The notes: a model not told the origin generated them from the letters alone. A stretch of DNA of 64,000 bases from Sphingomonas guangdongensis (GCF_900199185.1 NZ_OBMI01000002.1:248001-312000); one strand, 5' to 3'. Shown: positions 9,665 to 27,246, counted from the first letter of the stretch. Numbers and translations: made by a program.

Positions 9665-9907
9665 TTAGTCGCTGTCGGGCTCACCGTCAGCGGCGGTGTA
9701 CACCGCGAAGCCCAGCGGCACGATCGCGAGCAGCGCGATCAGGAACGCCGGCGCGACCGCCTTCGACTTGCCAGCCTTGGTCGCGGCGCGGACCTGAGGA
9801 GCCTTCGCGAGCGAGGGCGCAGCCGAAGCCGTCCGCGAAGCCGCAACCGCCGGCGCCGCCGTCATCGTCATGGCAGCTGCTGCCATCAGAACCTTCGCCA
9901 AACGCAT
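9665..9907 (-). CDS. Small exported or membrane protein of unknown function
   Basis: An 80-residue protein. The ATG at 9907 has AGGGAG upstream and starts a signal peptide (RLAKVLMAAAAMTMTAAPAVA with AxA cleavage). An Ala/Lys-rich basic stretch follows, then one hydrophobic segment (APAFLIALLAIVPLGFAVYTA) and a short acidic tail (ADGEPDSD). No domain is recognised. A longer frame from 9979 lacks a ribosome-binding site. A good hairpin terminator follows, which supports an independent short transcript. Confidence 0.68.
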   Translation of the reverse strand: MRLAKVLMAAAAMTMTAAPAVAASRTASAAPSLAKAPQVRAATKAGKSKAVAPAFLIALLAIVPLGFAVYTAADGEPDSD

Positions 9908-10066
9908 GTCGAACTCCCTTTTATTTCGCGTTCGCAGTGAAACTCGGTGCCGTATTGCACAGCGCTGGCAGCGCAGCAAGCTACCGATCGGCGAATTGTT
10001 GCCAAAGCTGGTTACTGTTGCTGCGTCGCCACAATCGCGTCGTAACTTGCTGAGGTTACCGGGCAG

Positions 10067-10840
10067 TTAAGACGGAAGCTCCGCCTGGATGACCCAACGC
10101 TCGCCCGCTTCGAAGCCCATCGCGCTCAGCGTGCCACTCGCATAGGCACCCGTATCGAGCCCGATCCGAGTGGGCGTGACGACGACCTCCTCGCTGATCG
10201 TGTGCCCGTGGACGATCATCTTTTCGAGCGGTCGCGCGTGGGACAGGAACTCACCGCGGATCCAGCGCAGATCGCTCTGCCGCTGGTCGTCGAGCGGGAC
10301 GCCCGGGCGCACCCCGGCGTGCACGAAAGCATAGTCGCCGATGACGACCATGTCCTCCGCCGCCGCTAGGAAGCGGCGATCCTCCGCCGGGATCGCTGCC
10401 TGGAGCAGCTTGGCCAGCGCGTCATAATCGGCCGCGTCGTAGTCGGCCGCGCCGATCCCGTAGCTGAGCGCCGTTTCGCGTCCGCCGACCCGGGCAAACA
10501 GGCGCAAGGCCTCACGTTCCCCGTCCAGCGCCCGTAGCAGCAGTTCCTCGTGATTGCCCGCCAGCACCCGCACATCGGGAGAGAAGGCCTGGAGATGGCG
10601 GGCACGCGCCACGACCTGCGCCGATTGCGGGCCACGATCGACCAGGTCGCCGAGCAGGATCAGGCTGGTGTCGGCGGGCGCACGGGCGGCATTGTCCGCA
10701 TCGATCAGCGCCAGGAGCCGGTCGAACAGGTCGAGGCAGCCGTGGACGTCGCCGATCGCGTAGACGCGCCGGCCCTCGGGGATGCGAACGGGGGGAATGG
10801 CAGCGGACCGGGCGGCGCGGCGAAACAGTCGACCGATCAT
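10067..10840 (-). CDS. Metallophosphoesterase, serine/threonine protein phosphatase-like
   Basis: A 257-residue calcineurin-like phosphoesterase with the full phosphoprotein-phosphatase motif set. GDVHG is at residues 30-34, GDLVDRG at 64-70, GNHE at 95-98, and later histidines are in FVHAGVRPG and VHGHT. These residues bind the di-metal centre. The size and motifs match bacterial PrpA/PrpB or lambda-type protein phosphatases. The substrate may be a phosphoprotein or a diadenosine polyphosphate, which cannot be decided from sequence. There is no signal peptide, so it is cytoplasmic. It is divergent from the M48-like protease gene, with about 100 bp between. Confidence 0.88.
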   Translation of the reverse strand: MIGRLFRRAARSAAIPPVRIPEGRRVYAIGDVHGCLDLFDRLLALIDADNAARAPADTSLILLGDLVDRGPQSAQVVARARHLQAFSPDVRVLAGNHEELLLRALDGEREALRLFARVGGRETALSYGIGAADYDAADYDALAKLLQAAIPAEDRRFLAAAEDMVVIGDYAFVHAGVRPGVPLDDQRQSDLRWIRGEFLSHARPLEKMIVHGHTISEEVVVTPTRIGLDTGAYASGTLSAMGFEAGERWVIQAELPS

Positions 10841-10942
10841 GGAACGCGTACGGCAGTCATCCGTCGGCGGCTACCGTATCGACGCGTGTGAAACAACTCG
10901 CGCGCGGTTGCGCCGGGTAGGGCGAGGCGGCAGGGGAGGGCG

Positions 10943-11911
10943 GTGCGCATCCTCTGCCTCGTGCTTCTGTCCGCGCTCGTCGCCCTGGCCTCGGCGGCGT
11001 GGGGCGCGGACATCCCGTTTGCCGCGATCCGTGACGCGGAGGTGCGGCTGGCCACGATCGGCTACCGGCTCGCAACCGCCAACGCCGCGCTGTGCGACGT
11101 GCAGCGCCCCGGCACCGGTTTGCAGCTCCACACGCTGGCGCAGTACCAGCCGGAGGCGCGTGAGCAGGCACGGCGCTTCTTCGGCTTCGAAGGGCCGATC
11201 GCCGTCGAGGGCGTGGCGCCGGACAGCCCCGCCGCGCAGGCCGGCGTCGCCGCCGACGACACGGTCGTGGCGATCAACGGGGCGCCGCTCGCGTTGCCTA
11301 GCACGCCGACGGGTACGGCGATGCTGATCGCGGCGGAGCAGCAGCTGGCGTCACTGCCGTCGGCGGCCCCGCTCACGCTGACGCTGCGGCGCGACGGCCG
11401 GGAGCGGACGCTGCGGATCGCGCCGGTGCCGCAGTGTCGGAGCCGGTTTGAACTTTTGATCTCCGATCGGTGGGAGGCATCGGCGGACGGCGACATGGTC
11501 CAGGTCGCCTCCCGCTTTCTCGAACTCGGCGATGAGGCCGCGACCGTGATCGTCGCGCACGAGCTCGCCCACAACATCCTGCGCCATCCGGCGCGGCTGC
11601 GCGCCGCGCGCGCCGGCAGCGGCGTACTCGCCGAGTTCGGGCGCAGCGCGCGGCTGTACCGCCGCACGGAGGATGAGGCCGACGTGCTGAGTGTCTACCT
11701 GCTCGCCAATGCCGGTTTCGATCCGATGGCCGGTGCGCGTTTCTGGCGGGGCAGGGGCAAGTCTATCGGCGGCGGACTGCTGCGCGGTCGGTCTCACGCC
11801 TCGCCGGCCGAGCGTGCGCGCATGATGGAGGACGCGGCGCGGGCGGTCGGCGCGACTGCGCTGCGTCCCGCCACGTCGCCCCTCATCGTCACGCGGGATC
11901 AGCCGCTGTAG
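10943..11911 (+). CDS. Exported M48-like zinc metalloprotease with PDZ domain
   Basis: A 322-residue protein with a GTG start (AGGGGAGGG directly upstream) and a signal peptide (MRILCLVLLSALVALASAAWGA). A PDZ-like domain sits at about residues 85-155 (VEGVAPDSPAAQAGVAADDTVV). A gluzincin-type peptidase follows: zinc site HELAH at 206-210 and third ligand in EDEAD at 243-247. Known M48 proteases with PDZ or TPR modules clear misfolded envelope proteins, so a periplasmic quality-control role is inferred. Here the PDZ precedes the protease domain. It is followed, same strand, by chrA. Confidence 0.82.
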   Translation: MRILCLVLLSALVALASAAWGADIPFAAIRDAEVRLATIGYRLATANAALCDVQRPGTGLQLHTLAQYQPEAREQARRFFGFEGPIAVEGVAPDSPAAQAGVAADDTVVAINGAPLALPSTPTGTAMLIAAEQQLASLPSAAPLTLTLRRDGRERTLRIAPVPQCRSRFELLISDRWEASADGDMVQVASRFLELGDEAATVIVAHELAHNILRHPARLRAARAGSGVLAEFGRSARLYRRTEDEADVLSVYLLANAGFDPMAGARFWRGRGKSIGGGLLRGRSHASPAERARMMEDAARAVGATALRPATSPLIVTRDQPL

Positions 11912-12038
11912 CGAGGATTGACGCCGCGGCGCCGATCGGTTGATAGTCACGGTGACGGGCCGGCGCGGACGCCCGTTCAGACGGTTCGCCGTCCAAGTCC
12001 GCTCCCTGCGCCGCGTCTGCGGCCAATGGAGCGTCGCT

Positions 12039-13232
12039 GTGATCGAACCCGTCCTGTCCCGTTCGTCGTCTCCGCCGCCGATCAGCCTGCCGGCGCTGTT
12101 CGGCCAATTCCTCCGCTTCGGCTGCGCCGCCTTCGGCGGTCCAGTCGCGCAAATCGCCATGGTGCGCGCGGCTCTGGTCGATCAGCAGGGCTGGATCAGC
12201 AAGGAGCGCTTCAACCGCCTGCTCGCCGTGTTCCAGGTGCTGCCGGGGCCGGAGGCGCATGAGCTGTGCGTCCATCTCGGCATGATCGCCCGCGGGCGGC
12301 TGGGCGGGGTGCTAGCGGGCCTCGGCTTTATGCTGCCCGGCCTCGTGCTGATGATGGTCGCGGGCTGGCTCTACACGAGCGTCGTGAGCGGCATCGCGGG
12401 GATCGGCGGCGTGCTGCTCGGCGTGCAGATCGTGGTGCTGGCGATCATCGCGCGCGCAGTGGTCAGGATCGGGCAGCACATCATCGAGGACCGGCTGCTC
12501 GCCGCCATCGCGGTCGCCGGGCTCGCCGCCGCCCTCGCCGGGCTGCCGTTCTGGATAACGCTCGCGGCGGCGGGGGCGTGCTATGCGCTGTGGGCGCGGC
12601 CGGCTCTGGTCGCGCTGGTGCTCGCCGGCGCGGCTGCGCTGGCGCTTCTCCTGCGCGGCGCGGCGAGCGCGGACCCGATCGCGGTTGCCCAGGCACCCGC
12701 GACGGTGCTGGCGTTGTTCGTGGCGGGGCTGAAAGGCGGGCTGCTGACCTTCGGCGGCGCCTACACCGCCATCCCCTATGTCCGTGCCGACACGGTCGGG
12801 CGCGGCTGGCTGTCCGATGCGACCTTCCTCGACGGCGTGGCGATCGCCGGCGTGCTGCCGGCACCGCTGGTCATCTTCGCGACCTTCACCGGCTATGTCG
12901 CGGGCGGGCCGGTCGGCGCGCTCGCGATCACCGCGGGCATGTTCCTGCCGGCGTTCGCCTTCTCGCTCCTGTTCTTCGAGCGACTGGAGGCGGTGGTCGA
13001 GAACCCGGCGCTGCACCGGCTGCTCGCCGTCGTCGCGGCGGCGGTGGTGGGGATCATCGCCGCCACCCTGTTCGAATTGGCGGCCGCCACCGCGCCGCGG
13101 GTCACGCAGCCGCCAGTGGGTTTGGTGCTGTTCGCCGTCGGGCTCGTCGCCGCCTGGCGGCTGAAGGGCTTGTGGGTGCCGATCCTGCTGATCGCGCTGG
13201 GCGCTGCGGCGGGCGCGCTGCTGCCGATCTGA
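12039..13232 (+). CDS. chrA: Chromate transporter (ChrA), long-chain type
   Basis: A ~397-residue two-domain CHR protein that exports chromate across the inner membrane. Each half carries a CHR signature: FGCAAFGGPVAQIAMV and VLPGPEAHEL in the N-half, and KGGLLTFGGAYTAIPYV and GVLPAPLVIFATF in the C-half. About ten hydrophobic segments are visible. I chose the GTG at 12039 (GGAG seven bases upstream); an in-frame TTG at 11940 would add 33 Arg-rich residues not expected in the family. No chrB regulator is seen nearby. Confidence 0.9.
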   Translation: MIEPVLSRSSSPPPISLPALFGQFLRFGCAAFGGPVAQIAMVRAALVDQQGWISKERFNRLLAVFQVLPGPEAHELCVHLGMIARGRLGGVLAGLGFMLPGLVLMMVAGWLYTSVVSGIAGIGGVLLGVQIVVLAIIARAVVRIGQHIIEDRLLAAIAVAGLAAALAGLPFWITLAAAGACYALWARPALVALVLAGAAALALLLRGAASADPIAVAQAPATVLALFVAGLKGGLLTFGGAYTAIPYVRADTVGRGWLSDATFLDGVAIAGVLPAPLVIFATFTGYVAGGPVGALAITAGMFLPAFAFSLLFFERLEAVVENPALHRLLAVVAAAVVGIIAATLFELAAATAPRVTQPPVGLVLFAVGLVAAWRLKGLWVPILLIALGAAAGALLPI

Positions 13233-13245
13233 CGCGGATAAAGGT

Positions 13246-13277
13246 AAGCCGCCGCCCGGTTGCCCGGACGGCGGCTT
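13246..13277. terminator. Hairpin between convergent chrA and rpoC
   Basis: AAGCCGCCG (13246-13254) pairs with CGGCGGCTT (13269-13277), and the loop contains a further CCCGG/CCGGG-like pairing. It lies 13 bp after the chrA stop and 76 bp beyond the rpoC stop. T-runs are weak on both sides; it may serve both genes. Confidence 0.55.
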
Positions 13278-13353
13278 GATCGTGCGTTGGAGCCGCCACG
13301 CCGTCAGAACAAGCCGCTGTGCGGCTCCGCTGCCCGAAGCGGCGACGCTCCGT

Positions 13354-17637
<4,284 letters not shown>

Positions 17638-17670
17638 TTTTTAGTCCCCGTAGAGGGTCAGAAATCAAAC

Positions 17671-17784
17671 CCGTTCGCCCTGAGTAGGGACTGAGCGAAG
17701 GCGAAGGCCCGTATCGAAGGGCTCCGCTCCCGGTCCTTCGATACGCCGCTTCGACTTCGCTCAGCGGCTACTCAGGACGAACGG
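17671..17784. repeat. 114-bp palindromic repeat (REP-like), copy 1, between rpoB and rpoC
   Basis: A long imperfect inverted repeat. It opens with CCGTTCGCCCTGAGTAGG and closes with GGCTACTCAGGACGAACGG. The inner arms are GTATCGAAGG (17711-17720) and CCTTCGATAC (17735-17744), and CTGAGCGAAG (17691-17700) pairs imperfectly with CTTCGCTCAG (17755-17764). A second copy with the same ends and inner motifs is at 43472-43573. If transcribed with rpoBC it would fold into a very stable hairpin between the two cistrons. No open reading frame is inside, so it is a short palindromic repeat and not an insertion sequence. Confidence 0.85.
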
Positions 17785-17805
17785 TGTTGTTACTTCAGGT
17801 CGGGC

Positions 17806-21954
<4,149 letters not shown>

Positions 21955-22323
21955 GGGTGTCGTTGCCTCGTCAGCCGTAAACGTGCCCCGGAGCGATCCG
22001 CCGGGGCGCGGACGCAGCAAGAGACAGCGCACGGGGCGGGGGTCCTTCCAGGACGGAAGGCCGCACAGGCCCGGCACGCTGTCGCAGACCATCAGCTCCC
22101 ATCCGACCGGCACGCTGCGCGACGGCGTGCCATTTCCCGAAGCTGTTGGTAGGCAGCGGCATATAGGCGCGGTCCTACAGCCTGTCAAGCACGCGCGAGC
22201 CGGAACAAATCCGGTGACGGCTGTGGGTTGAAGTGCGCGTCCGACGCAACCAACGCGCCGGCGCCTCCTTGCGCCGCAGTTCACCGCCCCATAGCCTCCA
22301 AACCATTCCTGTCGGAGCCTTTC
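21955..22323. other. Divergent intergenic region between rpoB and the ester hydrolase gene
   Basis: 369 bp without a gene. It holds the rpoB promoter at 22160-22188 and a ~200-nt transcribed leader toward rpoB. The leader is GC-rich and contains local dyads such as GTGCCCCGGAGCGATCCGCCGGGGCGC near 21987-22013. I see no T-rich terminator there. A ribosome-binding site (GGAG) for the plus-strand gene is at its right end. No clear promoter for that gene was found. Confidence 0.6.
22160..22188 (-). promoter_or_regulatory. Sigma70-type promoter for rpoB
   Basis: On the minus strand a perfect -35 box TTGACA (22188-22183) is followed by a 17-bp spacer and the -10 hexamer TATATG (22165-22160). The predicted transcript begins near 22153, about 200 nt before the rpoB ATG. 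The position fits an independent rpoBC transcription unit, because the next upstream genes are on the other strand. Confidence 0.75.
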
Positions 22324-24237
22324 ATGACCAAGCTGATCCTGCTCGCCGCCACCGCCCTCGCGCTCACCCCGCTCGGCGCGCAGGAGGTGCCGACCGGCGA
22401 CGTGCCGGCGAAGTACAGCGTGCCCAAGACCGCCTATGACTACGACAAGCGCGAGGTGATGGTGCCGATGCGCGACGGCACCAAGCTGTACACGGTGATC
22501 GTGGTGCCGAAGGGGGCGGCGAACGCGCCGATTGTGCTGACCCGCACACCCTACAACGCCGCGGGCCGGGCCAACCGGATGGACAGCCCCAAGATGCTCT
22601 CCACGCTGCCGCTCGCCGACGAGATATTCGTCAAGGACGGCTACATTCGCGTCTACCAGGACATTCGCGGCAAGTACGGGTCGGAGGGCGACTATGTCGT
22701 GACCCGGCCGGTGATCGGCCCGCTCAACAAGACCAACGTCGATCACACAACCGACGCTTACGATACGATCGACTGGCTGGTGAACAAGGCCAACCTGCCC
22801 GAGAGCAATGGGCGAGTGGGCATGATCGGGTCGTCGTACGAAGGCTTCACCGTCGTCATGGCGCTGCTGAAGCCGCATCCGGCGCTGAAGGTCGCGGCAC
22901 CCGAGAGCCCGATGATCGACGGCTGGATGGGCGACGACTGGTTCCACCACGGCGCCTTCCGCCTCGCCAACATCGCGTGGTTGGGGGCGCAGACCGGCTT
23001 CAAGGGCGCGGGTAAGGCGCCGCCGACCGGCGGGTACGACGATTACGACAATTTTCGCACGGGCTCGGCCGGCGACTGGGCGAAAAAGGCGGGCTACGAT
23101 CTCTTGCCCTATTGGCAGCGGATGCAGGCGCACCCGGCCTATGATGCGTTTTGGCAGGGACAGGCGCTCGACAAGCTGGTCGCGGCCAACCCGTCCGACG
23201 TGCCGACGCTCTGGGAGCAGGGACTGTGGGATCAGGAGGACATGTACGGCGCGATCCGCACGTGGGAGGCGCTGAAGGCGAAGGGCAAGGCGGGCAACAA
23301 TTACCTGGTCATGGGCCCGTGGCGCCACAGCCAGGTCAATCGCGAGGGGCGGAGCCTGGGTCCCTTCGAGTGGGACGGCGACACCGCCAAGCAGTTCCGC
23401 GAGGACATGGTGCTGCCCTTCTTCAACCAGTATCTGAAGGACGGTCCTCCGGTCCAGCTGCCGCAGGCGGCGATCTACAACACGGGGGAGAACCACTGGG
23501 ATCGGCTGTCGACGTGGCCGCTCGCGTGCGAGACCGGGTGCGCGGCGCCGCTCAAGCCGATCTACCTCCAGGCGGGCGGCAAGCTCGGCTGGAGCAAGGG
23601 GGCAAGCGGCGGCGACAGCTACGTCAGCGATCCCGCCAAGCCCGTCCCGCACCTGCCGCGGCCGGTGAACTTCGGCGATGGCCGCTGGGGCGACTGGCTG
23701 GTCAATGACGAGCGGCACGCCGACGGGCGACCGGATGTCATGACCTACCAGACCGACGTGCTGACCGCGCCCGTCCGTGTCTCCGGCGCACCCTTCGCGG
23801 AAATCTTTGCCAGCACGTCCGGCACCGACGGCGACTTCGTGGTCAAGGTAATCGACGTCTACCCGGAAGAGGTCGCGGCCGATCCGAAGATGGGCGGCTA
23901 CCAGCTCGCCATCGCCCAGGACATCTTCCGTGGTCGCTACCGAGACAGCTTCGAGAAGCCGTCGGCGATCCCGGCCAACACCGTCCAGAAATACCGCTTC
24001 CGCCTGCCAACGGTGAACCACGTGTTTCGACCGGGGCACCGGATCATGGTGCAGGTCCAGTCGAGCCAGTTCCCGCTCTATGATCGCAATCCGCAGACCT
24101 ACGTTCCCAACATCTTCCTCGCCAGGCCGGGTGACTACAAGGCGGCGACGGTCACCCTGCAGCGCGGCGGCACAGCGGCGAGCGCGGTGTTGCTGCCCGT
24201 CGTCGCGGTGGATCAGTCGGCGGCGATGGCGCGCTAG
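22324..24237 (+). CDS. Alpha-amino-acid ester hydrolase (CocE/NonD family serine hydrolase)
   Basis: A 637-residue secreted alpha/beta hydrolase with a C-terminal jelly-roll domain. Signal peptide [19 protein letters not shown]. The nucleophile elbow is GSSYEG (Ser171), with Asp303 in [10 protein letters not shown] and His335 in [11 protein letters not shown]. Asp205 ([12 protein letters not shown]), Glu305 and Asp306 form the carboxylate cluster that binds the substrate alpha-ammonium group in Xanthomonas and Acetobacter alpha-amino-acid ester hydrolases. These enzymes hydrolyse or transfer alpha-amino acyl esters and amides, including the side chains of ampicillin and cephalexin. The ATG at 22324 has GGAG seven bases upstream. 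The natural substrate is unknown. Confidence 0.9.
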   Translation: MTKLILLAATALALTPLGAQEVPTGDVPAKYSVPKTAYDYDKREVMVPMRDGTKLYTVIVVPKGAANAPIVLTRTPYNAAGRANRMDSPKMLSTLPLADEIFVKDGYIRVYQDIRGKYGSEGDYVVTRPVIGPLNKTNVDHTTDAYDTIDWLVNKANLPESNGRVGMIGSSYEGFTVVMALLKPHPALKVAAPESPMIDGWMGDDWFHHGAFRLANIAWLGAQTGFKGAGKAPPTGGYDDYDNFRTGSAGDWAKKAGYDLLPYWQRMQAHPAYDAFWQGQALDKLVAANPSDVPTLWEQGLWDQEDMYGAIRTWEALKAKGKAGNNYLVMGPWRHSQVNREGRSLGPFEWDGDTAKQFREDMVLPFFNQYLKDGPPVQLPQAAIYNTGENHWDRLSTWPLACETGCAAPLKPIYLQAGGKLGWSKGASGGDSYVSDPAKPVPHLPRPVNFGDGRWGDWLVNDERHADGRPDVMTYQTDVLTAPVRVSGAPFAEIFASTSGTDGDFVVKVIDVYPEEVAADPKMGGYQLAIAQDIFRGRYRDSFEKPSAIPANTVQKYRFRLPTVNHVFRPGHRIMVQVQSSQFPLYDRNPQTYVPNIFLARPGDYKAATVTLQRGGTAASAVLLPVVAVDQSAAMAR

Positions 24238-24351
24238 GGCGTGCTTCTTGCGCGAAGTTAGGACGGTTGCCTCCGAGATCGTCCAATCCTTCACGCTTCC
24301 GTGACCATCCGGACGGTAGCGTGCACCCGGTTTCGGGCGGGGCATGCGGCA

Positions 24352-24876
24352 ATGGACGGCGATCAGGATGAGGGCGCTCGGATCGCGTGCGTCAGGAGCT
24401 TCGCGCTACTCGATACGCCGGACGAAGCGGCGTTCGACGCGGTCGCCGCGGACGCCGCGCTGTTCTTCGGCGCCGCGCACGCGGTCGTCTCGCTGATCGA
24501 CCGTGACCGCCAGTGGTACAAGGCGCGGCACGGCGTCACGGAGCGGGAGGTGCCGCGCGGGCTCTCGCTTTGCACCCACGCGATCCGGACGACCGAGGTG
24601 ACGATCGTACCCGACGCCCGCGCGGACGATCGCTTCGCGACTAATCCGTTCGTGACCGGCGCGCCGTTCGTGCGCTTCTATGCCGCGGCGCCGCTGCGGG
24701 CGCGGGAAGGGCTGCGGGTCGGGACCTTGTGCGTCTTCGATCCTGCGCCGCGCGCGGCGGTGTCGCACGCGGAGGTGGCCCGGCTCCAGGCGCTCGCCGA
24801 CCGAACGGTGGCGCTGATGGAGGGTCATCGCCGCCGCCTGGAGCCTTCGTCGCCGACGCTGCGGCGGACCGGCTGA
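24352..24876 (+). CDS. Stand-alone GAF-domain protein
   Basis: A ~174-residue protein made almost entirely of one GAF domain. It contains [20 protein letters not shown], then [24 protein letters not shown] and [20 protein letters not shown]. This GAF subtype usually precedes a diguanylate cyclase or histidine kinase, but here no effector follows. The ligand (cyclic nucleotide, small molecule or redox signal) cannot be told. The start is uncertain: ATG at 24352 or GTG at 24301, neither with a strong ribosome-binding site. It sits between the ester hydrolase and thrC genes on the same strand. Confidence 0.78.
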   Translation: MDGDQDEGARIACVRSFALLDTPDEAAFDAVAADAALFFGAAHAVVSLIDRDRQWYKARHGVTEREVPRGLSLCTHAIRTTEVTIVPDARADDRFATNPFVTGAPFVRFYAAAPLRAREGLRVGTLCVFDPAPRAAVSHAEVARLQALADRTVALMEGHRRRLEPSSPTLRRTG

Positions 24877-24925
24877 ACCCCGAAGACATTTGCGGCGCGG
24901 CGCGTGCTGTCCTAACCGCGGCCTC

Positions 24926-26170
24926 ATGAGCCTCGATCCGTTCGCGAATCTGCCCGCCGATCTGCCCAGCTTCGTCACTCACCTGGAATGCTCGATCACC
25001 GGCGAGCGGTACGACGCCGACGTGCTGCACGGGTTGAGCCGGGTCGGGCGACCGCTGCTGGTCCGCTACGACCTGCCCGGCGTGCGCGCGGCGCTCACCA
25101 GGGAGGTGCTGGCGGCGCGCCCGGCGGACCTGTGGCGCTACCGCGAGCTGCTGCCGGTCCGATCGCCGGCCAACATCGTCAGCCTGGGCGAGAATGCGAC
25201 GCCGCTCCTGACCCTCGATCGCGTCGGCGCGGCGCGGAATGCCCGGGCGCCGATCGTGAAGGACGAGGGGCGGCTGCCGACCGGCAGCTTCAAGGCGCGC
25301 GGGCTGGTTATGGCGATCTCCATGGCCAAGGCGCTCGGGGTCAGGACCATCGCGATGCCGACCAACGGCAACGCCGGCGCCGCCGCCGCCGCCTATGCGA
25401 CGCGCGCCGGGATCGAGGCGGTGATCCTGTGCCCGGACGACACGCCGGAGATCAACGTGCGCGAGATCGCGGCGCAGGGCGCGCGCGTGTACCGCGTCAA
25501 CGGCTTGATCGACGACTGCGGGGCGATCGTCGGCGCGGCCTGCAAGGCGAACGGCTGGTTCGACCTGTCGACGCTCAAGGAGCCCTATCGGATCGAGGGC
25601 AAGAAGACGATGGGGCTGGAACTGGCCGAGCAACTCGGCTGGACGCTGCCCGATGCGATCTTCTACCCGACCGGTGGCGGCACCGGGCTGATCGGGATGT
25701 GGAAGGCCTTCGACGAACTGGAGGCGATCGGGCTGATCGGGCCCGAGCGGCCGCGGATGTACGCCGTGCAGGCGGAGGGCTGCGCCCCGATGGTGCGGGC
25801 GTGGGAGGCGGGCGAGCGTCACGCCGACCGCTGGGAGGACGCGCACACCGTCGCAGCCGGCATCCGCGTGCCCAGGGCGGTCGGCGACTTCCTGATCCTG
25901 GACGCCGTCCGAGAGAGCGGCGGCGCGGCGCTGGCGGTGAGCGATGCGGCGCTGCTTGCCGCGGTCGACGAGGCCGCGGGCGACGGCGTGCTGCTGTGTC
26001 CGGAGGGCGGGGCGACGCTCGCAGCTTACGATCGGGCGCTGACCGACGGACTGGTCGCGCGCGACGATCGCGTCGTGCTCTTCAACTGTGCCACCGGACT
26101 GAAATACCCGATGCCGGACCGGTCGCGGACGCTCGACCGCCACGGCGACATCGACCTGGCGGCGCTGTGA
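24926..26170 (+). CDS. thrC: Threonine synthase
   Basis: A 414-residue fold-type II PLP enzyme. It converts O-phospho-L-homoserine to threonine in the cytoplasm. PLP lysine is Lys123 in LPTGSFKARG; the phosphate-binding loop is TNGNAGAAAAAYA and the glycine motif YPTGGGTGLIGM is typical. The family N-terminus FVTHLECSITGERYDAD is the threonine-synthase recognition region, with a Cys that in relatives belongs to a zinc-like motif. The ATG at 24926 was taken because it starts the family. Its stop overlaps the next GTG start by 4 bases (GTGA), so translation is probably coupled. A related threonine-synthase-like lyase cannot be fully excluded. Confidence 0.88.
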   Translation: MSLDPFANLPADLPSFVTHLECSITGERYDADVLHGLSRVGRPLLVRYDLPGVRAALTREVLAARPADLWRYRELLPVRSPANIVSLGENATPLLTLDRVGAARNARAPIVKDEGRLPTGSFKARGLVMAISMAKALGVRTIAMPTNGNAGAAAAAYATRAGIEAVILCPDDTPEINVREIAAQGARVYRVNGLIDDCGAIVGAACKANGWFDLSTLKEPYRIEGKKTMGLELAEQLGWTLPDAIFYPTGGGTGLIGMWKAFDELEAIGLIGPERPRMYAVQAEGCAPMVRAWEAGERHADRWEDAHTVAAGIRVPRAVGDFLILDAVRESGGAALAVSDAALLAAVDEAAGDGVLLCPEGGATLAAYDRALTDGLVARDDRVVLFNCATGLKYPMPDRSRTLDRHGDIDLAAL

Positions 26171-27246
26171 GGACCTACGTGCGCATGGTGTGCGCCGCCG
26201 GAGCCGTGGCGCTGGCGTGGCCGATCGCCGCACAGAACACGACCACGCCGCCCGTCATCACCCTGCCCGGCGTACAGGACTACAGCCTGCCGCCCGGCAC
26301 GCCGACGCCGCAAGCCACGCCGACGATCGCACCGCCGCCCGTCAGGGTGACGGTGCCGTCGCCCACGCCGACGCCGGCGCCGACGTCGGTGCGAGCCGAC
26401 GCGCCTGCTGCAAGGGTGACGCCGGCCCCGGTTGCGGCGCCGACAGCCGCCCCGACGCCCGTTCCGCTACCGACACCGGACGGTCCGCCCGCTGCCGTTC
26501 CGTCGCCGGATGCGAGCGCAGTACCCGCTCCGACGCCAACGGCGCCCATTGCGACGGCGCCTCCCGCCCAAGCTGACGGCGGGACGCCGCTCTGGTCGTG
26601 GCTCGCGGGCGGAGTAGCGCTCGCGCTGCTCGCCGGCGCTGCCTACCTGTGGCGGCGTCGCCGCGCGCCCGAGCTGGACGAGAGCGTCGAACCCGCAGCC
26701 GCGATCGCCGAGCCGCCTGCTCCGACGCCCGAGCCTGTGCCGGCAGCAAGTGCCGCTCCCACCGTCGAGCTGCGCGCGATCGAGCTCGCGACGCAGGGCC
26801 CGGATGCGCTGCTGCGGTTTGAGCTGGTGCTGCGCAACGACGCCGGCGTGCCGCTGGAGGCTGTGCGCCCGGTCGTCGTGCTGGGCAGTGCCGGGCCGAC
26901 CCTCGCGCGCGAGATCGCCTCCTTTCACGCCAGCGCACCAACCATGAACGCGGCCGCGCAGTTCGACCTTGCGCCCGGGGAGGCGCGGCGGCTGACCGGC
27001 GAGCTGACGCTGCCCGGCACTGCCATGCACGTCAGCGAGGTGGCCGGACGTGCGATGATCGTGCCGGTTGTGCTGGTCGACCTGCGCTGGCGCAGCGGAT
27101 TGTCCGTGCGCGCCGACGGAGCGGCGTTCCTGGTCGGCACCGGAACCGAAGAGGCATCGCGCCTAGGCCCCATCTGGGTCGATCGCACGGGCCAGCGCTT
27201 CACCCGCATCGCCGCCCGTCGCTTCGTTCCGGAAGCGCAATCATAA
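26167..27246 (+). CDS. Pro/Thr-rich single-span membrane protein of unknown function
   Basis: A 359-residue protein starting at the GTG that overlaps the thrC stop; an ATG at 26185 is an alternative. It has a signal peptide (VCAAGAVALAWPIAAQ). A ~115-residue Pro/Ala/Thr-rich region with many TPTP and APTP units follows. One membrane span (WSWLAGGVALALLAGAAYLW) ends in RRRR. A second Pro-rich linker leads to a C-terminal ~150-residue beta-rich domain (ELRAIELATQGPDALLRFEL onward). The topology implied is Pro-rich outside and folded domain inside. I do not recognise the family. The next gene also has a Pro-rich linker, so both may act at the envelope. Confidence 0.78.
   Translation: MRTYVRMVCAAGAVALAWPIAAQNTTTPPVITLPGVQDYSLPPGTPTPQATPTIAPPPVRVTVPSPTPTPAPTSVRADAPAARVTPAPVAAPTAAPTPVPLPTPDGPPAAVPSPDASAVPAPTPTAPIATAPPAQADGGTPLWSWLAGGVALALLAGAAYLWRRRRAPELDESVEPAAAIAEPPAPTPEPVPAASAAPTVELRAIELATQGPDALLRFELVLRNDAGVPLEAVRPVVVLGSAGPTLAREIASFHASAPTMNAAAQFDLAPGEARRLTGELTLPGTAMHVSEVAGRAMIVPVVLVDLRWRSGLSVRADGAAFLVGTGTEEASRLGPIWVDRTGQRFTRIAARRFVPEAQS

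Noticed and set aside
21955..24345. An in-frame upstream extension of rpoB of ~797 codons
   Set aside because: It is antisense to the ester hydrolase gene; the true N-terminus [16 protein letters not shown] is at 21954.
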